Counted from the stretch's first letter, positions 49,401-63,720 are shown. The stretch: DNA of 64,000 nt from Chromobotia macracanthus (GCA_036877525.1 JAZGTH010000013.1:10405001-10469000), one strand, 5' to 3'. Program-made: numbers and translations. The notes: generated from the sequence alone by a model not told the origin.

Positions 49401-52400
49401 GAGAAACATTCCTGGATGAACTTAGCAGTTAGCAGTTAACTGGGTCAAACTGGTGATCTCTGCACCATAAAGTGAAAACATTCCGCTTAAAGGCATAACA
49501 TTTTCTTATGGAGGGAACTCTGGAGTTTAGAATGGTCTCAACAACCTTGTTGAAAGACTAAATACTAAGAGTTGGTCCCCCTTAGGGGCCAGACCCACAG
49601 CTTCCACAGCTCCGGCCGGGGGTGGTAAATGAGACCTCTGGCCTGCGAAAGAATGTCCTTCCAACCAGAACGGGGCTACCAAGTGTAGACTGATCCCTGT
49701 TTCAACAGCATCTGTCCAGGACTCCCAGGAGCAGAGCAATCGTGGCATAGATGCAGCCTCAGCCACATCTGTACCATGGCATTAAAACCAACGGGCTGGA
49801 TGCTTGAGGGAGAACCAAAGCAGACAGTGAGTGTTCTCTTGAGATGCATCCACAAGTCCAATTCTGCCTGGCCAAGCCTCAGAAGTCTCCATTCCCGGAC
49901 CTCAGCCCCTGCCCCAAAAGGACGTCTATCCCCACATTCTGATCTCCAGGAATGTACATAGGTTTGAGAGAGAACAATTTGCCCTGGGACCATACAAGAA
50001 CCTGACGCGCCAATTTGCAAAGAGGATGCAATCTCAGGTCACCCTGATGATTTACGTAGGCAACCACCAAAGTATTGTCTACCACATGATTGTCCCTGAG
50101 GTCTGGGAGGAAAATCTTATCTTTCTGGTCTGGGAGGAAAGTCTTATAAGTCTTATATTTCTCCTTGATGCCCGAGAGCTTTAACCAAAGGTGCCTCTCC
50201 ATAGCCATCAGAGCTGCCATGGAGCAACCGATGGCATTGGCCATCTCCTTAGTGGCCCAGAGAGACAGGTCTGAGGCCCAACACAATTCTTTAATATCAG
50301 CGGGCCCAACCTCATCTCCACCTCAGTGTGGAGATCAGGAAAAAGGCAGACCCACATGCATAGGCTGAGCCCAGGACTGTAGGGGATGCTCATCCATTTG
50401 CCTGTCTTAAGCATTTCAGACTTTTCTAGTAGCAGTGTTCAAAATACTAATCTACTGAATTCTATGCAATATACACTGTATATTACTGTATACTGTATAA
50501 GTTGTATGTAAAGTAATTAATTATGCAATCATATTATACATTATATTATTTATATTATTTGTGAGTGCACCCACTTACCATGTTTTTCCTCATTTAGAAA
50601 CACATTTTTATGTGGACTACTTTTATATGTCTGGGATGTTTTTAAATACAATATTTTAGGCTCATCCCATGCAAAAGAAAAATTACAGATAAGACCTCTT
50701 TAATTACTCAATTATTTTTAAAAAATAGCAATGAGATTAAATTGAGAGCAAATGGAAACTTTTGCTTAAATCTCCGATATTTCTTCTGGGAAAAAGACCC
50801 AGAAATCACACAAATGTCTCCTATAGAGTTTTAGAAGAGATCTCAACATTGTCAAATCTCAGCTCAGATTTACAAAGTCTGCAATAAAAAGTCAATATTA
50901 TTTTAAAATAAAATATACATTTTAATATGAACTCGAACAGTTATCATAAATTTTCCCCAAATCCTGATTATTTTAACTACAATCTACATTAAGGTATGAG
51001 TAGAATTTAGATTTTTGGGTGATTCCTTTAAGAGTTAACTACAGGACAACCAACCGCAAATAAAACAATATTCTAAACAATGTGCAAATTGTTTTAATAT
51101 TTACTTCCTGTCCTGTGTCCTGAATCTCTGCACTTCAGCAAAAAATTAATATTCAGAAACCAGCACCTTAAGTTTACTAGGCACATTTGTTAATAGATCC
51201 ATAAGCAGGGGTAGGGGCCTGCTACACATACTGGACTACAGTAAACTAAGCTGAGCTTATCCCCCCGACCCCCACTGACCGGTCCACAGATGCTTGCAGG
51301 CAGCTGGTGAGGTAGGAGTTAAAGATGAAGCGGTCCAGGGGTTTCTCCAGTGAAGCTGTGCACTCAAATACATCCCAGCCTGCCGAAAAGACCACCACGC
51401 CCTTCAGACGTGTCTCGTGTCCTTTCTGACCCAGGTAGTTCGCCAGCATCATCCTAAAGGATGATGTATGGGTATCAATAAAAAACATTAACAATGACAC
51501 AATGTCACTGTAACAGCCGGAAAGTTTATTTACTAGACTTTCTGGAACATTATAAGATATCCTGACAAACATATGGCTGATGAACCTTTGGAACATGCTG
51601 TCTGAAGCTGACCTTTTCCTACTCCTGAGAGGATTAAAGCAGTGTTCTGCTGACTCAAGTTTTATTATGAATAAAAAATGTCATGGTAAAATGTCATATC
51701 ATCGTAAAAAGTCAGGTAAAATAACATTTGTAGAGAAGCGACTGAGCTGAAGATCTGGATCACATAGCAGGGAAATACTAGCAAGAACAAGCATGTATTT
51801 ATGTTGACATGTAGTGATAACTTTAATTAATACGACATGAACACACATTATCATGTTTAATTGTTATATAATGCTTATTATGGTAATGTTTTGGCCACAT
51901 GACTTTCATCAGGCATTTAAAACCCAGAAATCTAGGAAAGAAATATTACATTTCTTGTAAGGTATGGCAATTTGTGGCCTTTTATATATTTTATAACATA
52001 ATATCTCCAAAATGCCTGCAGCCATTTAAATGCCAGCCAGTTTAATGCACTGTTTTATAATGGTTATTATACAATTGATATTATTTTAATTTAATACTTT
52101 TAATTATATATATTTCTGTTTTTATTTATATTTATTGCACACGTAACTGAGCACACACACAACTTTCTCTAAAAGCTACACGAAATATTGTTCATTCTGA
52201 AAACTATGATATCCTTAAATGTGATTGGTTGGAGTTACCTGTACACTGGTTGAGGCAACTGCAATGCAGAGGTAACTGCATGCTCACTGTCTGTCCTTTT
52301 AGTTACAGTCACTATATAAATTTGTATTGGTAGGAAAAATGGAGCTAGAGTGTCCTGGTATATGTGATTATAGCATCTACACTCTCATTTAAACCCCAGA

Positions 52401-55400
52401 CTGTGCGTGTGTGTTAAGCTCACCCGCCCATAGAAACGCCAGCTGCCATGAGTGGAGCTTTATCAATGGCCCTGTGGATGTGTTCAATCACCATCTCCAG
52501 ATCTTCTGTGTTGGCTGCACAATAAGTCCTGGGCGTCTATAGTACAGTGTAGAGAGAATAGTACAGTGTGTGTAAGAGTGTGTGTGTCATATCTGTGATC
52601 ATAGACACATAATGCAAAGCTCACATAATTCTTATTTACAGTACTGTGCGAAAGTCTTAGGCACATTAGTATTTTCACACTCAAAAATGGTTTTAAGCAA
52701 GTTATTTATATCTTTTGTTGTAGTGTTAGTAGGAATTATAAGTTTATATTTCCAAACATTCTTTTTGCCATTAATAAAGTGGGGATGCTTTCAAAAATAA
52801 TGTCATAAATAGATTTTATTTATGAGTTAACTTCTAATAACTAAATCAAATAAATATTTTGTGGGAACACCCTTTGGTTGAAATCTTGTTTGTCCTTGGT
52901 AAACATGCACATAGTTTTTCAGGTAGCCTTGCAGGCATGTTTCTTCAAGTGTCTTGGAGACGGTTGTTCTTCTAGATTTAGTGTGTCTCAGTTTTTTCTG
53001 TTGGTTCATAATGTAATCACAGACAGACTCTGTGATTGTGAGATCAGATCTCTCTGTGGAGCACTGGCTGGTCAGTCTCCTTGTGCATACAAAAATCTCA
53101 CTGGATTATTACAATAAATGGCAAAAAGAATGTTTGTAAATGTAATCGTATAATTCCTACTGACACTACAACAAACGATATAAATAACTTGCTTAAAACT
53201 ATTTTTGGATATGAAAATACTAATGTGCCTAAGATTTTTGCACAGTACTGTGTATACTCAGGCTCATATCTCAGTGCATGAATGTTATCTTAGTCTGTAC
53301 ATGCAGTATTCTGCTAATCATTAACCAATAAATGAATTACTGAACTTTGTGCCTTCGTTCTTATTTCAGAGCAGAGAACGTAATGCCAAATCAATCAAAG
53401 GTAAGGAGCTAAAGCATTAAGAACATTTTGTGTCATTTTTAAATACTAAAGTACAACCCCAAATGTATTGACCCTGAAAATGTATTAGACAACTTCATTT
53501 AATCCCATCAAACTACCAACAAAGTCTGTCTGACAAGGTTTTTATTAACACATTCCCATGACATATTTCAGGTTCTTTAAACATATCTACCACTAAAATC
53601 CCCTATATGAATAAAAATAATGGTAACATAAGGATTGTAAGCCTCCCTATTGAAAACATTTTCATCTGAATTTCAAGGAAGCTTCATGACTCATAGTGAA
53701 GGAAAACTTTTTTAGTCGACCGGCTCTTGTCTACAGGGTGTTTTGCATAACAAGTATTACATAACTACCAGTACAACGATTCATGCATTTGTTAATATTC
53801 ATGCTGACAACAGTGTGTGGCACCTGTGTTGAAGCACATGTGAAAAGTCTTAAGTTAAGTGTAAAAAATCAGTCTGAGGTCAAACCTAATCGCGTTCTGA
53901 AGACTGCTGTGGAGTGTTAATTTATGAAAATAAATTGAACACATGGAAAACTATAAAATTATCCTTACCAATAGCTTTTCACCAGACACACCTCTGTTGT
54001 TGAACACAACACATCTGAAATGCAGAGAAAAGAATTCATAAGAATTAGAATGTATGTTGTTAAATTCTTGATTCTGATTGTCTGACAAACATTTTAAGCT
54101 GTCCAACAATTTTCTGCATTAACTGCACAGCTATGAACTGGTCAATTATTCCAGCACGTTTGCATATACTATGTATAGATGATCTTCAACAAAATGTGAT
54201 CAAATAAGGTTTACCATATCCACAGGGTTTCCACAGCTTGAATTTGAATTTCCAGTAATTTGTGATTTTTAAAAACATAATATGTAAAGTGGGTTGCTGG
54301 GTAGGCTAAAATGTTTTGAGTGGTTGGGATAGGGCTTTGTTAGGTGGTTGTGAAGGTGTTTTGGTTGCTAGGTAGTTGTTAACTGGGCAAAGTTGTAGTA
54401 AAAAGAGCCCATCCTCAAGTCTCCATAATATTCAGGCCTCTTTGGCTCAGGTAGAGATATGGGTAAATCTAATCCAAATTCTATGGATTTTTTTCACTGT
54501 CTGGTGGAAATCATAGTGATGCTTGATTTGGTAAGCACCAGTAATACATTGTTTATTTTTTAAATTTTCATAAATAGTGGCTAATGAATCTTCAGGTCGC
54601 AATAAGGTATTCTCCCCTCAAAACCTAAAACTTTGGGTTTTCTAGCACATTGGAGCTTTAACTAGGGCGACACTAAGTCTATTCTGCTGCGTGTTTATCA
54701 TACACAGACATTATATATGCAGCTGATAAAAACAACACAAAAGTTATCTTACAATGCATGTAACATATAGCCTTGTGCAGACCATATACATACAGTCTAT
54801 CTACATTCCTGGAGAGACAATAGTTCTTGTAATCCGGGCTTGCTTAACTAACAGTTAGAACCTTTTCTCCCCTCATTCTTCAATTCTTCCACCTGACTAT
54901 GTATATTAAAACACCAGTTTCACAGCCCTCTTTAAAAAGCAGAACACTGTGCATCCACCATCCATTCAGTGTACAAATGACTTTAACACTGTAAAATTAC
55001 AAATCTCAAGTGTTCAGTTTACATTCACTAATAGGCATCACAGTGTATCCACACTTTGGATATTTTTCATTTGTACAGCTGCTTTGTAACAATGTGCCAT
55101 TGTGAAAAGCGCTATATAAATAAACTTGAACTTATAGAAGCATCGGTTCTGAATCTTACAGTGTTATACCAAAATGTGCAATGAAAAGATTGTTTCCACT
55201 GGGGCACCACTGGGACAGTTAGAGAATTCAAACTAAAGGTGAGTATGTAATATGGGTTGTAATGTGCTTAAATTTGTGACTTAATTATTTATTAAACATA
55301 AATATGCATTTTAACATATTGGCATTGAAGCGTCTGCTTGGAAAGGTCGAAGTAAGAACTGTGTAGGTTTGTGAGATCTCCTGGAACTTATAACAATGCA

Positions 55401-58400
55401 TGAAAATATTAACCCTTAAAAATGCAGTATTTCTGAGAAATGCTGTTGAAAATTTAAATCAAGACCCAAACAAATAATTGTGTGAATATTTGCTGGATGT
55501 TTCGTCTGTTTGTGTGTTAAAAAAATATTGTGTTCGCGCATTGTGAAAGAACAAAGTGGATCAGACTGATCAACACAAAACCATAACACTTTCGTAGCCA
55601 ATCAGCAACAGGGGCGTATGTGCCAGCCACAGTCATTGCCTGTGTTGCATAGCGTGTTTGTTATTTTGAAGGTGGGGGTGTGTTTGTTTGGGTGTTGATT
55701 TCAAATATCGATTCTCAGGAATCACATACAGCTTCTTCAACTGACAAGTTTAAATAAGAAGAATGTCCTGACCTGGACAAACCCCTGTAATTCCCATAAA
55801 CCTGAGAGTGAGGAGACTGAAGGAGGCTGCTCACCTGTAGCCCAGATCCCGGCTCTGCTGAACCATGTGCAGAATGTAGGATTCGCGGCTTGTGCCTGTC
55901 AGTCCGGGGAGCAGCAGCACGGTGGGCCGCGTGGACGGGTCCGGGTGGGACACACTGTCATCATTGTCAAACCAATCCAGAGAGATCTGGCCTCCATCTG
56001 GTGCTCTAATGAGCTCACTGCCGGACACACACACAACCCAGAACAGAGAGGAATGGCTTAATTTAGCCAGAGGAACATTCAGTGAGTGAAACAGCATTGT
56101 TAATACTAGTTTAGGTCCTCATACATAGGACAGAGAGAAACTGTTACACGGCTATCAATTTAGTAACAAAAATACTGCAGAATTACTATGGTTGATTGGA
56201 CATTTGCCATCAGAATTCCATTATATTCTCAAATCTTGAATTATCATGTAAAGTAAATAACACAACGCATGATTAAGGCATTTATTATACCACAATAAAG
56301 GTGCAATCCAAACTATACGATTTTAGCAATGTATTAGCAATTTATAATGTAAGCTATCTGGTCCGATTTCACAGAAAAAAAAGTTTGGCATTAGTGCCAT
56401 TAGTGTTTGCAGCTGTTTTGCAATTTTATGTTTTAAAAAGAGATGGCGATAGAGAGGCAAAAGTTCCTGGATTGCATCTTAAGAAATGTAACTAGGTGCA
56501 AACAAATGTAAACAAATGTGTGAGTTTTTTCTTGGAACTTACAACTTCTTAACAACTAAAAACAACTGAGCCACTTTTACAAATACTTTAAACCAACTGA
56601 GTTTAGTCATTTTTAGCTGGTGTTTAAAGTCAGTTCAGAGTAATACCCCTATAGTTTATGACATTAACATTTGAAGTTGTGAAAATTACTTTTTGTTATT
56701 TAAACAGTGCCTCTATTGTTGTAAATACCAACGTTTGTGATACATTTAGTTTGACAATGGTATTTTTATGAGATGCTTGCTTGAAAGGTGTGCTTGTGTA
56801 ATCTGAAATAAGTCACATGGTTTGATATTTTCTTCACAGACTTTTAAGTGTGCTTTAGTGTCTGGAAACTTTTTGGGCCACTGTACACATCACTGAACTG
56901 AACTGGATTGAGAGACTGTGAGTTTGTCTGATCTAAAGCCAAACAGTCTGCAGTTTGGCATTAGGCAATCCCACCTGTGCTCTGAGGTGACATCAATTCC
57001 CCTGCTGGATGTTAGTTTGTCTCCAAACTCTGCATCACTGTTTGACCAATACAGGCTTTTGATGAGCGTGCCAATATATATTAATAGAAATTAATGTATT
57101 AAGTCTCTACTTTGCTCAGGAACTGTACACCTACAGGCCAATGATGCATACTACTTGGTGGAAATAGTCATTGTTCTGATTATTAATAACAATAAATATA
57201 TTTGTATGCAAATATAATATATTTGTATTAAACATTGGCATATTTTATGATAGTGCTGTTTCCACCATTTCCACACCAAGCAATGAGCCACAGTTAAGTT
57301 GATTAACATTAATTATTATTTCATTACCGACTCAACTGATTTCACATGTATCGTCACATGTATCTGCATTTGAAAACATTGTTAGATTCTCATCTGTTGT
57401 TTTATGTGGTCTCACGACTTTGCAGGAAGCTGCTGATTCCTCCAGTAAGATTCAATCTGTGTCAAAGGGCCCTTGCATTACCCCACTGCTGAGGCACAGA
57501 TCTCTCCACCAAACCTGCTCAGCTTTCTCAGAGACCACACAACCCATGTAAAGTTACAAGTGTGGTATGAAATTTCAGTCTGCTCATTAAATATGAACTC
57601 TAGACCATGTCTGTCTGCAAGACTGGAAAACAGGAAAGATGCTGTTGACTATACTCTATTTTTCTCCCATTATGCTAAGAACAGACATCCTCTGAAGATA
57701 AGAGCACTGTCTCAGCAAATCAGCCAATCAATGTGCAAAACTCAAAAGTGCATGCTGAAAGAAGCTCTCTGGTCATCCACCAAGGGCACTTGTATATGGA
57801 AACTAAGGCAAAACATTCATTTTGAGAAACAGCCAATTTCAGCATAAATGTGAAATCTGCATCAAATTTAAACGCCACAACCACCAACAGTGCTGAGTTA
57901 TCTTACAAAGCATAATAACACATAACTTTCTGCAATATTGACTCCAAATATTGGGCTACTAATTGGTTTTTCACCTAATATTTTCTGTATTCAAGAACTA
58001 GGTTGCTGCGATCATTTTTGAAAGCATATTAAAACTTAAATATAGTGTCTACAATCCCCACCAATATTTACACACCAAAACCAAAATTACACACAGGATC
58101 TTACACTGTACCATTTCCTCTGACATCAGGTCTTTGAAACAGTTCTTTCAAACTGATCTTAAACACTGCAGAGCAATTATCAGCTATCATCAACAACCAT
58201 CCATTTCCTTGAAAGCAATTATTGACTTTATAGGTTAAACAATCATTCTGTCACAAGAAAATGTGCTCACTTTCTGTAGTTGACCCAGGGCTTAGCAGTC
58301 ACAAGAGGTCTGAGTAACGTTTGGACTCTGCTCTCCCAGCACCAGAATGTGGGGTAGTAAGTCTCTGAGACCACGGGACATTGATCCTTCAGGAACTGAT

Positions 58401-61400
58401 GAAACTTCTTACCTCCAGCTATAAGTATGGGTTTCTGTTAAAAGAAAGTGTAGAGGTGTATTGTCTAAAGTGTAGAGGAGGGAAAGTGTATTGTTTTTTA
58501 TCTGAGTAAGCAAACCTGAAACATAGTACCAAATGATCAACTGGTTCTGAGCTGGATCATAGAGCTCCAAAATCTTAATGGGATGTGCCAAAAACGAGAA
58601 ACCGTATCAAATAAACTGAATTTTGGAAATTAGCTTGTCTCAAATTTTTGATTTTTTAAATATATACATAAGCAACATAAAACTTTGTAAAACAGAAAAA
58701 TACATTCAGATTGTCATTGGAGAGCTGAATGTATATAAAGGAGCAACATTTTGGCAACCTAGCATAATTAAAATGAATTAACAATTTTTTAAATGATGAT
58801 ATAATTATCATTAAATAACTATATATTAAAACAGTTCTATTATTTTACATAATAATAATAATAAGATTACTTTAACCACGCTTTACCAACTAGCATTACT
58901 TTCAACCCTAAGCGAACATAGCATGAATTTGACGTAGTAGTTTGTTTGTAGTAGTTTTCAATTTAAGGATAAGTCCAACCCAAAATTGTTATTTTGCCAA
59001 TAAATCACTTATAATTTTTAAATTATAATGTAACATTTTCAGACACATATGTGACTGGTATAGTCTTTGTCATGGAATAATTTTTGTTTGCACAGAGTTA
59101 ACCATTTGGACATTTTTTACTTATTATATTTTTAACATCTGAGGTAAATTATACTTTGTTGCTTTAATTAAGGCTTTTAAAGTCTTGACCAATTCAACCT
59201 TTTAACGATACAAATCAACCAGTACACAACCTATTAGCCACAATGTTGCAGAAAAATAAATATATCCTATTATAAGATACCCTATTATTGCATGTCCCAG
59301 CGTCACATCATGTTTGGTTAGGACACGGTGTGGATGGTAAAGAATAGGGCAATCAATTTTGAATAGAATGCAACAGAGTATACAACAAGTATACACAGTG
59401 TTGTCAGAGGAATGTCTTTAAACACTAATTAAATAAACATCATACCTTCTGTCTCTTCTTTTTAAAGAATGTCAAAAGCTGCACTTGAAACCTTCTCTTG
59501 GCCATTTTGAAAAGCACAAACAATGATGAAAACTTTTGTAAGCTTGTGCACGCTCTTTACTAGGTTCTGATTGACCAATCATTATTATTTATAGTTCATC
59601 AGCGAGTTTATGAGATAATTTTAATATTATATCTGCGTGATAAGCTTTACATAATACACAACATGTGATAATGCTAAATGGGGGATGGTAAAGGGAGATG
59701 GTGGTTTTACACAGGGGATGCTTTTTGTAATTTTTCTCAGCAAGGGGGATGCATCCCCCTTAATTCGATAATGGATGAGAATGGATGTGCTTTTAATAAT
59801 ACCATTCACTGCCATTTTAAAGCTGGGAAGAGCCAGGGTATCATTTAATATAATTTGATTGTGTTTGGCTGAAAGAAGAAAGTCATATCCTCCTACGATG
59901 CCTTGAGGGTGAGTAATTTATGGGTAACATATCATTTAACTCTTATCCGTTAATAGTTTCAAAAAGAATTTGTTTATTAGAGGTGTAACAATACATAGAT
60001 ATGGACTGATGTATCGATTAAATGTTTAACGATACAATGCATCGATGACACACTTAAAATATCTATATTTTATATAATTCCTATACTTTTATACATGTAC
60101 GTAAAATATAGGTACTTTTATTTTGATACTCTCCACATCGTCACAAAATGTGACGTTCGCTACACATTTTCGCCAAAGCACGTATTTTCATTTCCTCACA
60201 ATGCTGTCTGCCTGTGCGTCTGATTGCGATGCAACAAAGCGGTGGTAGCAGCAAAACAACAGACAGATTTTGTGTCTGCTGTCGGACGCAAATCGTGGGT
60301 ATATAAATATTTTGTATTTAGGATGGGCAGACAAAAAAAACATGTAATTTATAAACGTTGCCAGTGCCAGGTTAAAGACTCGGGAAATACGAAACAACTT
60401 GTCAGTGCATTTAAAAAGAAAACATGGAATTAAAGAATTGAAGAAAGCACTTTGGCTGACGAAATACAATCACTGTCACTTCATGTGCCCATTATTTATT
60501 TACATATTTATTATACATGTTTTTATTTTAAAAATATCATTTTTTGTTGCAAATGTCCCAGTTAGGATACTGGATGTGCAATTTCCAAAGAGTTTAATTA
60601 AACATTAATGTTTTGTATTTTTGTTGCATTTGTAGTTTTGTGGGAATAAAAATTAAACTGGCTGTGTAAACTAGGCAAATAATATCGAAATATCAAAAAA
60701 AAAAAATAAAAAAAAAATCGCTCAATATACCCACAAATGAATCGGATTGTAATCGTGTCACTGAATCTTTTAAAGTAACAGCAAATATCGTATTACTGGA
60801 TGTGAGAATCTATATCGTATCGTGAGGAGATGTCTGATTTACGCTCCTGTTGTTTACATATAGTTGTCCAATTCACAAAATTTAGTTAAAATATTCTGCC
60901 TATTATAAATGTCTTTGACATTATCACTATACTTTTGAGATTTCAGTATCTTTTATCCATTATTAATCAATTAATAGTCCCTCTAACTGATCATCAAACA
61001 TTGAGATGCATTTCATAGTACATCAACGTGGTCATTCTACTGGTGTTCACATCATGTTCATTATATATTTAGGTACTGATAACTGGTTAGATTGAAGGTT
61101 TGAAGGGCTTTGGTGACTGGGCTTAAAGTAATTCTTTAAACAAGCAGACACATTTGGTTTTCTTGTGCGTACGCATCGCTCTATCAATTTAAGATTTTAA
61201 TTTAAATTAATTTATTTGCATGAAAATTATTCATTTGTATCCGTTAGTTTTTTATTTTATTTTTGTGTTGTAATGGGGTTTCCTTATGTTTTCTTTAACT
61301 GTTTTTATTATTCTCATTATCAGGGAAGTCCACAGATATTTCTGTTGATGGCCTTGACCCCGAAATTGCAGCTATATTTTTAAAGTTAGTATCGCTAATG

Positions 61401-62049
61401 TAAACATTTTGCAAAAAAAATGCAGTAATGACATGTATTCTATATATTTCATAATTTGTTTTCTATTTTTTGTTTTCTAGCATTTTATTTTTTCCTTATT
61501 TATACTTTTTTTATACAGTTTTCTTCTTATGTCTACTGTTTGTTCTAAAATGTATGCAGTGGGCTCTGTGGTACGTTAAACTGAAGGGAAACACGGGGGG
61601 CAGACTTCGACAGAACAACGGCATGGAGTCGACACTGCTTTCCTCGCCAGATTACATCTTACAGCCAAGGCGCATTATTCAATTTCTACCCACAACCGTT
61701 ATATGGCATAGTTAAGATAATAGTGGCATGTCTGAAATGACGTTACATCATCCTCTTTGCTTTATTACATCACTAGCCGGCGGTTCTCAGGCTCTGACTG
61801 GCGCTGTCAACTGCCGCAAATATGAACCGAGCACCACAATATAGCATTCATTACTAATTTAATGTCAGCTCTATACTGTCACCTTACCTTGGCCACAGAG
61901 ATCAAGTAGTAGCACGCGTAGGCGGCGCTGAACCCGAGCACTACAGACAGTCCTACCCCAGAGCCGAATAGCCCAACTTTAACTTGGTTTTTAAGGTAAT
62001 GTGAAAGGTCATTCGTAAATAAATTTAAATTTAGCTCCAGTGAGATCAT
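46494..62049 (-). CDS. abhd3: Abhydrolase domain-containing 3, phospholipase
   Basis: Nine minus-strand exons join in phase with GT-AG borders: 61888-62049, 58271-58434, 55835-56017, 53969-54014, 52424-52536, 51280-51453, 48056-48104, 47795-47960 and 46494-46675. They total 1239 nt, or 412 codons plus stop; human ABHD3 has 409. Exon 1 encodes a signal-anchor helix (about residues 25-53). Exon 3 holds the strand/oxyanion region [18 protein letters not shown]. Exon 5 ends with AAGVSMGG, giving the nucleophile Ser220. Exon 8 has NAADDVFSP with Asp346, and exon 9 has [11 protein letters not shown] with His375. These positions agree with the triad assigned to mammalian ABHD3. That enzyme is a membrane phospholipase acting on medium-chain and oxidised phosphatidylcholines (established knowledge). 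ABHD1 is the closest alternative; the overall match favours ABHD3. Introns contain several transposons and intron 7 is only 95 bp. No frame damage was seen. Confidence 0.95.
47029..47580. repeat. Direct duplication, copy 2 (abhd3 intron 8)
   Basis: Partner of 44856-45406. It lies wholly in the last abhd3 intron, so the two copies bracket the terminal coding exon. This copy has a small extra repeat of CAGTTTGTACAGTAT near 47550-47580. Confidence 0.9.
48174..50415 (-). mobile_element. Degenerate DIRS-like element, copy C, in abhd3 intron 6
   Basis: On the minus strand: RNase H fragment [20 protein letters not shown] (near 50030-50090), the [13 protein letters not shown] segment (near 49860-49890), the recombinase start [20 protein letters not shown] (near 49170-49228), [12 protein letters not shown] with the catalytic Arg (near 49115-49150), and [20 protein letters not shown] with an HxTR box (near 48720-48780). 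At the low-coordinate end two inverted terminal-repeat units lie at about 48174-48225 and 48428-48480. It is in the same sense as abhd3 and lies wholly within one intron. Confidence 0.78.
52639..53250. mobile_element. Tc1-type inverted-repeat element in abhd3 intron 4
   Basis: The left end CAGTACTGTGCGAAAGTCTT plus AGGCAC is mirrored at the right end (GTGCCTAAGATTTTTGCACAGTACTG in two parts, 53225-53250). Inner arms extend roughly 130 bp, with AGTAGGAATTATA at 52728 mirrored by TATAATTCCTACT at 53150. The left flank is TA; the right flank is TGTA, so the duplication is imperfect. A 60-codon minus-strand frame (52827-53009) has weak resemblance to a transposase and may be a remnant. Confidence 0.82.
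55020..55137 (+). repeat. Possible LINE/SINE 3' tail in abhd3 intron 3
   Basis: Ends GTGAAAAGCGCTATATAAAT AAACTTGAACTT, a tail common to fish L2-type and SINE elements. The 5' limit is unknown. A similar fragment lies near 16995-17050. Confidence 0.5.
59985..60840 (+). mobile_element. Degenerate hAT-like element in abhd3 intron 1
   Basis: The left end GAGGTGTAACAATACATAGA and a right part with ATCGTATCGTGAGGAG resemble hAT-family termini rich in ATCGAT and TATCG motifs. A BED-type zinc-finger remnant lies between them. No catalytic transposase region is present and the target duplication was not identified. Confidence 0.55.
60276..60433 (+). pseudogene. BED zinc-finger remnant of a hAT transposase
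   Basis: Plus-strand codons read [15 protein letters not shown], then [20 protein letters not shown]. The aromatic pair and the CxxC-like pair followed by a GNT-x-L segment are the BED finger layout used by hAT and ZBED proteins for DNA binding. The closing HxxxH is degraded to FKKK. Confidence 0.55.
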
Positions 62050-63289
62050 TGCCTAGTTCCTGTAAGCCTCACGTTTCAGTTTGAGGTGCTGCTATAAATT
62101 AGCTAGATAGAGTCTAATTTCCAAATGTAAAGGTGAATGTCGCTAAACCGAGACAGGAGTTTAAAATGGGAAGATGGATGACGCTCTCTGTATGATAGCA
62201 GCCGAAGTGCAGAAGTGCATGTCAATGCTACCCATAGAAATGCTACCCGGTAGATAGAAACAGAAAGAAGTCAAGTGGGCGGAGCTCAGCGGCTCAGCGT
62301 TTCTTTTCCGTAGTATAGATTAATTGCGCCGCCGTCCACTCAACCTCACACAATGAATTTATCTTTGTCGAAAACGTAATCTGCGTAATATTATTTTTGT
62401 TTTTTATTTTGTTTCTCTATGGTTATTATTATGGCTTGCTTTAAGCTACAGAGTAGACGCATATTATAGAGAGGTCGCCAATGGGCTGTCACGTGGTATG
62501 AGTTGCTGAATAATGAATAAAGCATTTGTGTTAAACTGATTATGAGTACTGCTTACGCTTATTTCCATTTGCGATAAATGCAGCGGTCTCTGATAAGTAC
62601 ATTTGTACGTAGAAAAATGCCAAGTGTGAAGGGTATACATCAACAGCATTAGCGAAACAACTTTAATTTGTTGGTTGTCTTGGAAAACAGGACACTAATT
62701 TTACTGCGGAGTAAAATGACTCAATAAACAATAATTATACTTGCACACCCACATGTAGAAATCCTGTATGTATTTACATCTATGACACCTCTGGTTTATG
62801 TAAATTATTGTAAATCAGGGATAAAGCAACAAAGGCAAATTTTTCAGCTGGTCTTTAAAAGACGTCCGGTTTCCTTAGATTACCGTAACCTGGTTTTTGT
62901 GGCAGAAAGTTTAAACGATGTCGCCCTCTAGTGATCACCGACAGGAAACAGTTGCCGATGTCTATTTGGTTACGGCCTAAGCACTGAAAGTGCAAGGGAC
63001 CCTATTGTTGTATTTAGGATTATTATTGGTGCTTGCGAAGTAAAGCATCACTATGGCTGCGTTTACCCTATCTTAGGTTGCGTTTACATTGCAAGTCTTA
63101 TTGTTCAGATCTGATCTTAAGTCCATATTTTTGGTCCGCCTGTTTACACTTACGCCAAAAAGTTTCCAGTCATTCACTTATATGAGGGCCATGATTGACC
63201 CTCGAATTGTGGATAGACTTTTGCTAATTCGTGTGTTCAAAAGTACAACAAACAGCAATTAATTACACAAAAAAGATAAAGTTTTTCAG
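62050..63289. other. Upstream region of abhd3
   Basis: Contains the presumed abhd3 promoter and 5' untranslated sequence, probably within about 62050-62350, where CpG is locally less depleted. No TATA box is obvious. No other gene is recognised. Confidence 0.5.
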
Positions 63290-63720
63290 CTCAACTCACT
63301 TTTATTGTCACTGCAGTATTTACAAGTAAATGATATGTGAAAAGCTTGGGTGCATGTTCCAGACATTGCACATATAAGAACAATACAATTTACAATCAAC
63401 AATGGTATACAATATACATAAATACAATGTACACATATGTACAGATATGCACAGTGTTGTATATATAGACAGATAAATAGATATACATATATACACAGAC
63501 AGTACTGACATTAGCATTGACAATACGTAAACAATATATGTTACACCAAAATGTCTTATGGTGGCATATACATAGTATTTGTAATCTGGATATGTGTGTT
63601 GTATTGGTTTGTTAATGGAGTATTTGTGCAACAGTTGTAGAGCAACAGTTGTAGTTTAACAGTTTGATGCCTGAGGGAAACTGTCCTGCAGTCGACTGCT
63701 TTTATAGCGTCAGGGCCCAC
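63290..63720 (-). mobile_element. LINE 3' end fragment
   Basis: The plus-strand reading opens TTTTATTGTCACTGCAG and ends near TGATGCCTGAGGGAAACTGTC. Both resemble the 3' untranslated and C-terminal coding sequence of a fish LINE related to the one at 29740-33175. It is short and lacks RT motifs. Confidence 0.5.

Noticed and set aside
57473..57847. 124-codon plus-strand frame in abhd3 intron 2
   Set aside because: It is antisense to the host gene, has no recognisable domain or homologue and no splice partners; probably chance.
61470..61715. 81-codon plus-strand frame near abhd3 exon 1
   Set aside because: It is a hydrophobic run from T-rich DNA followed by unrelated codons, antisense to abhd3 and without homology.
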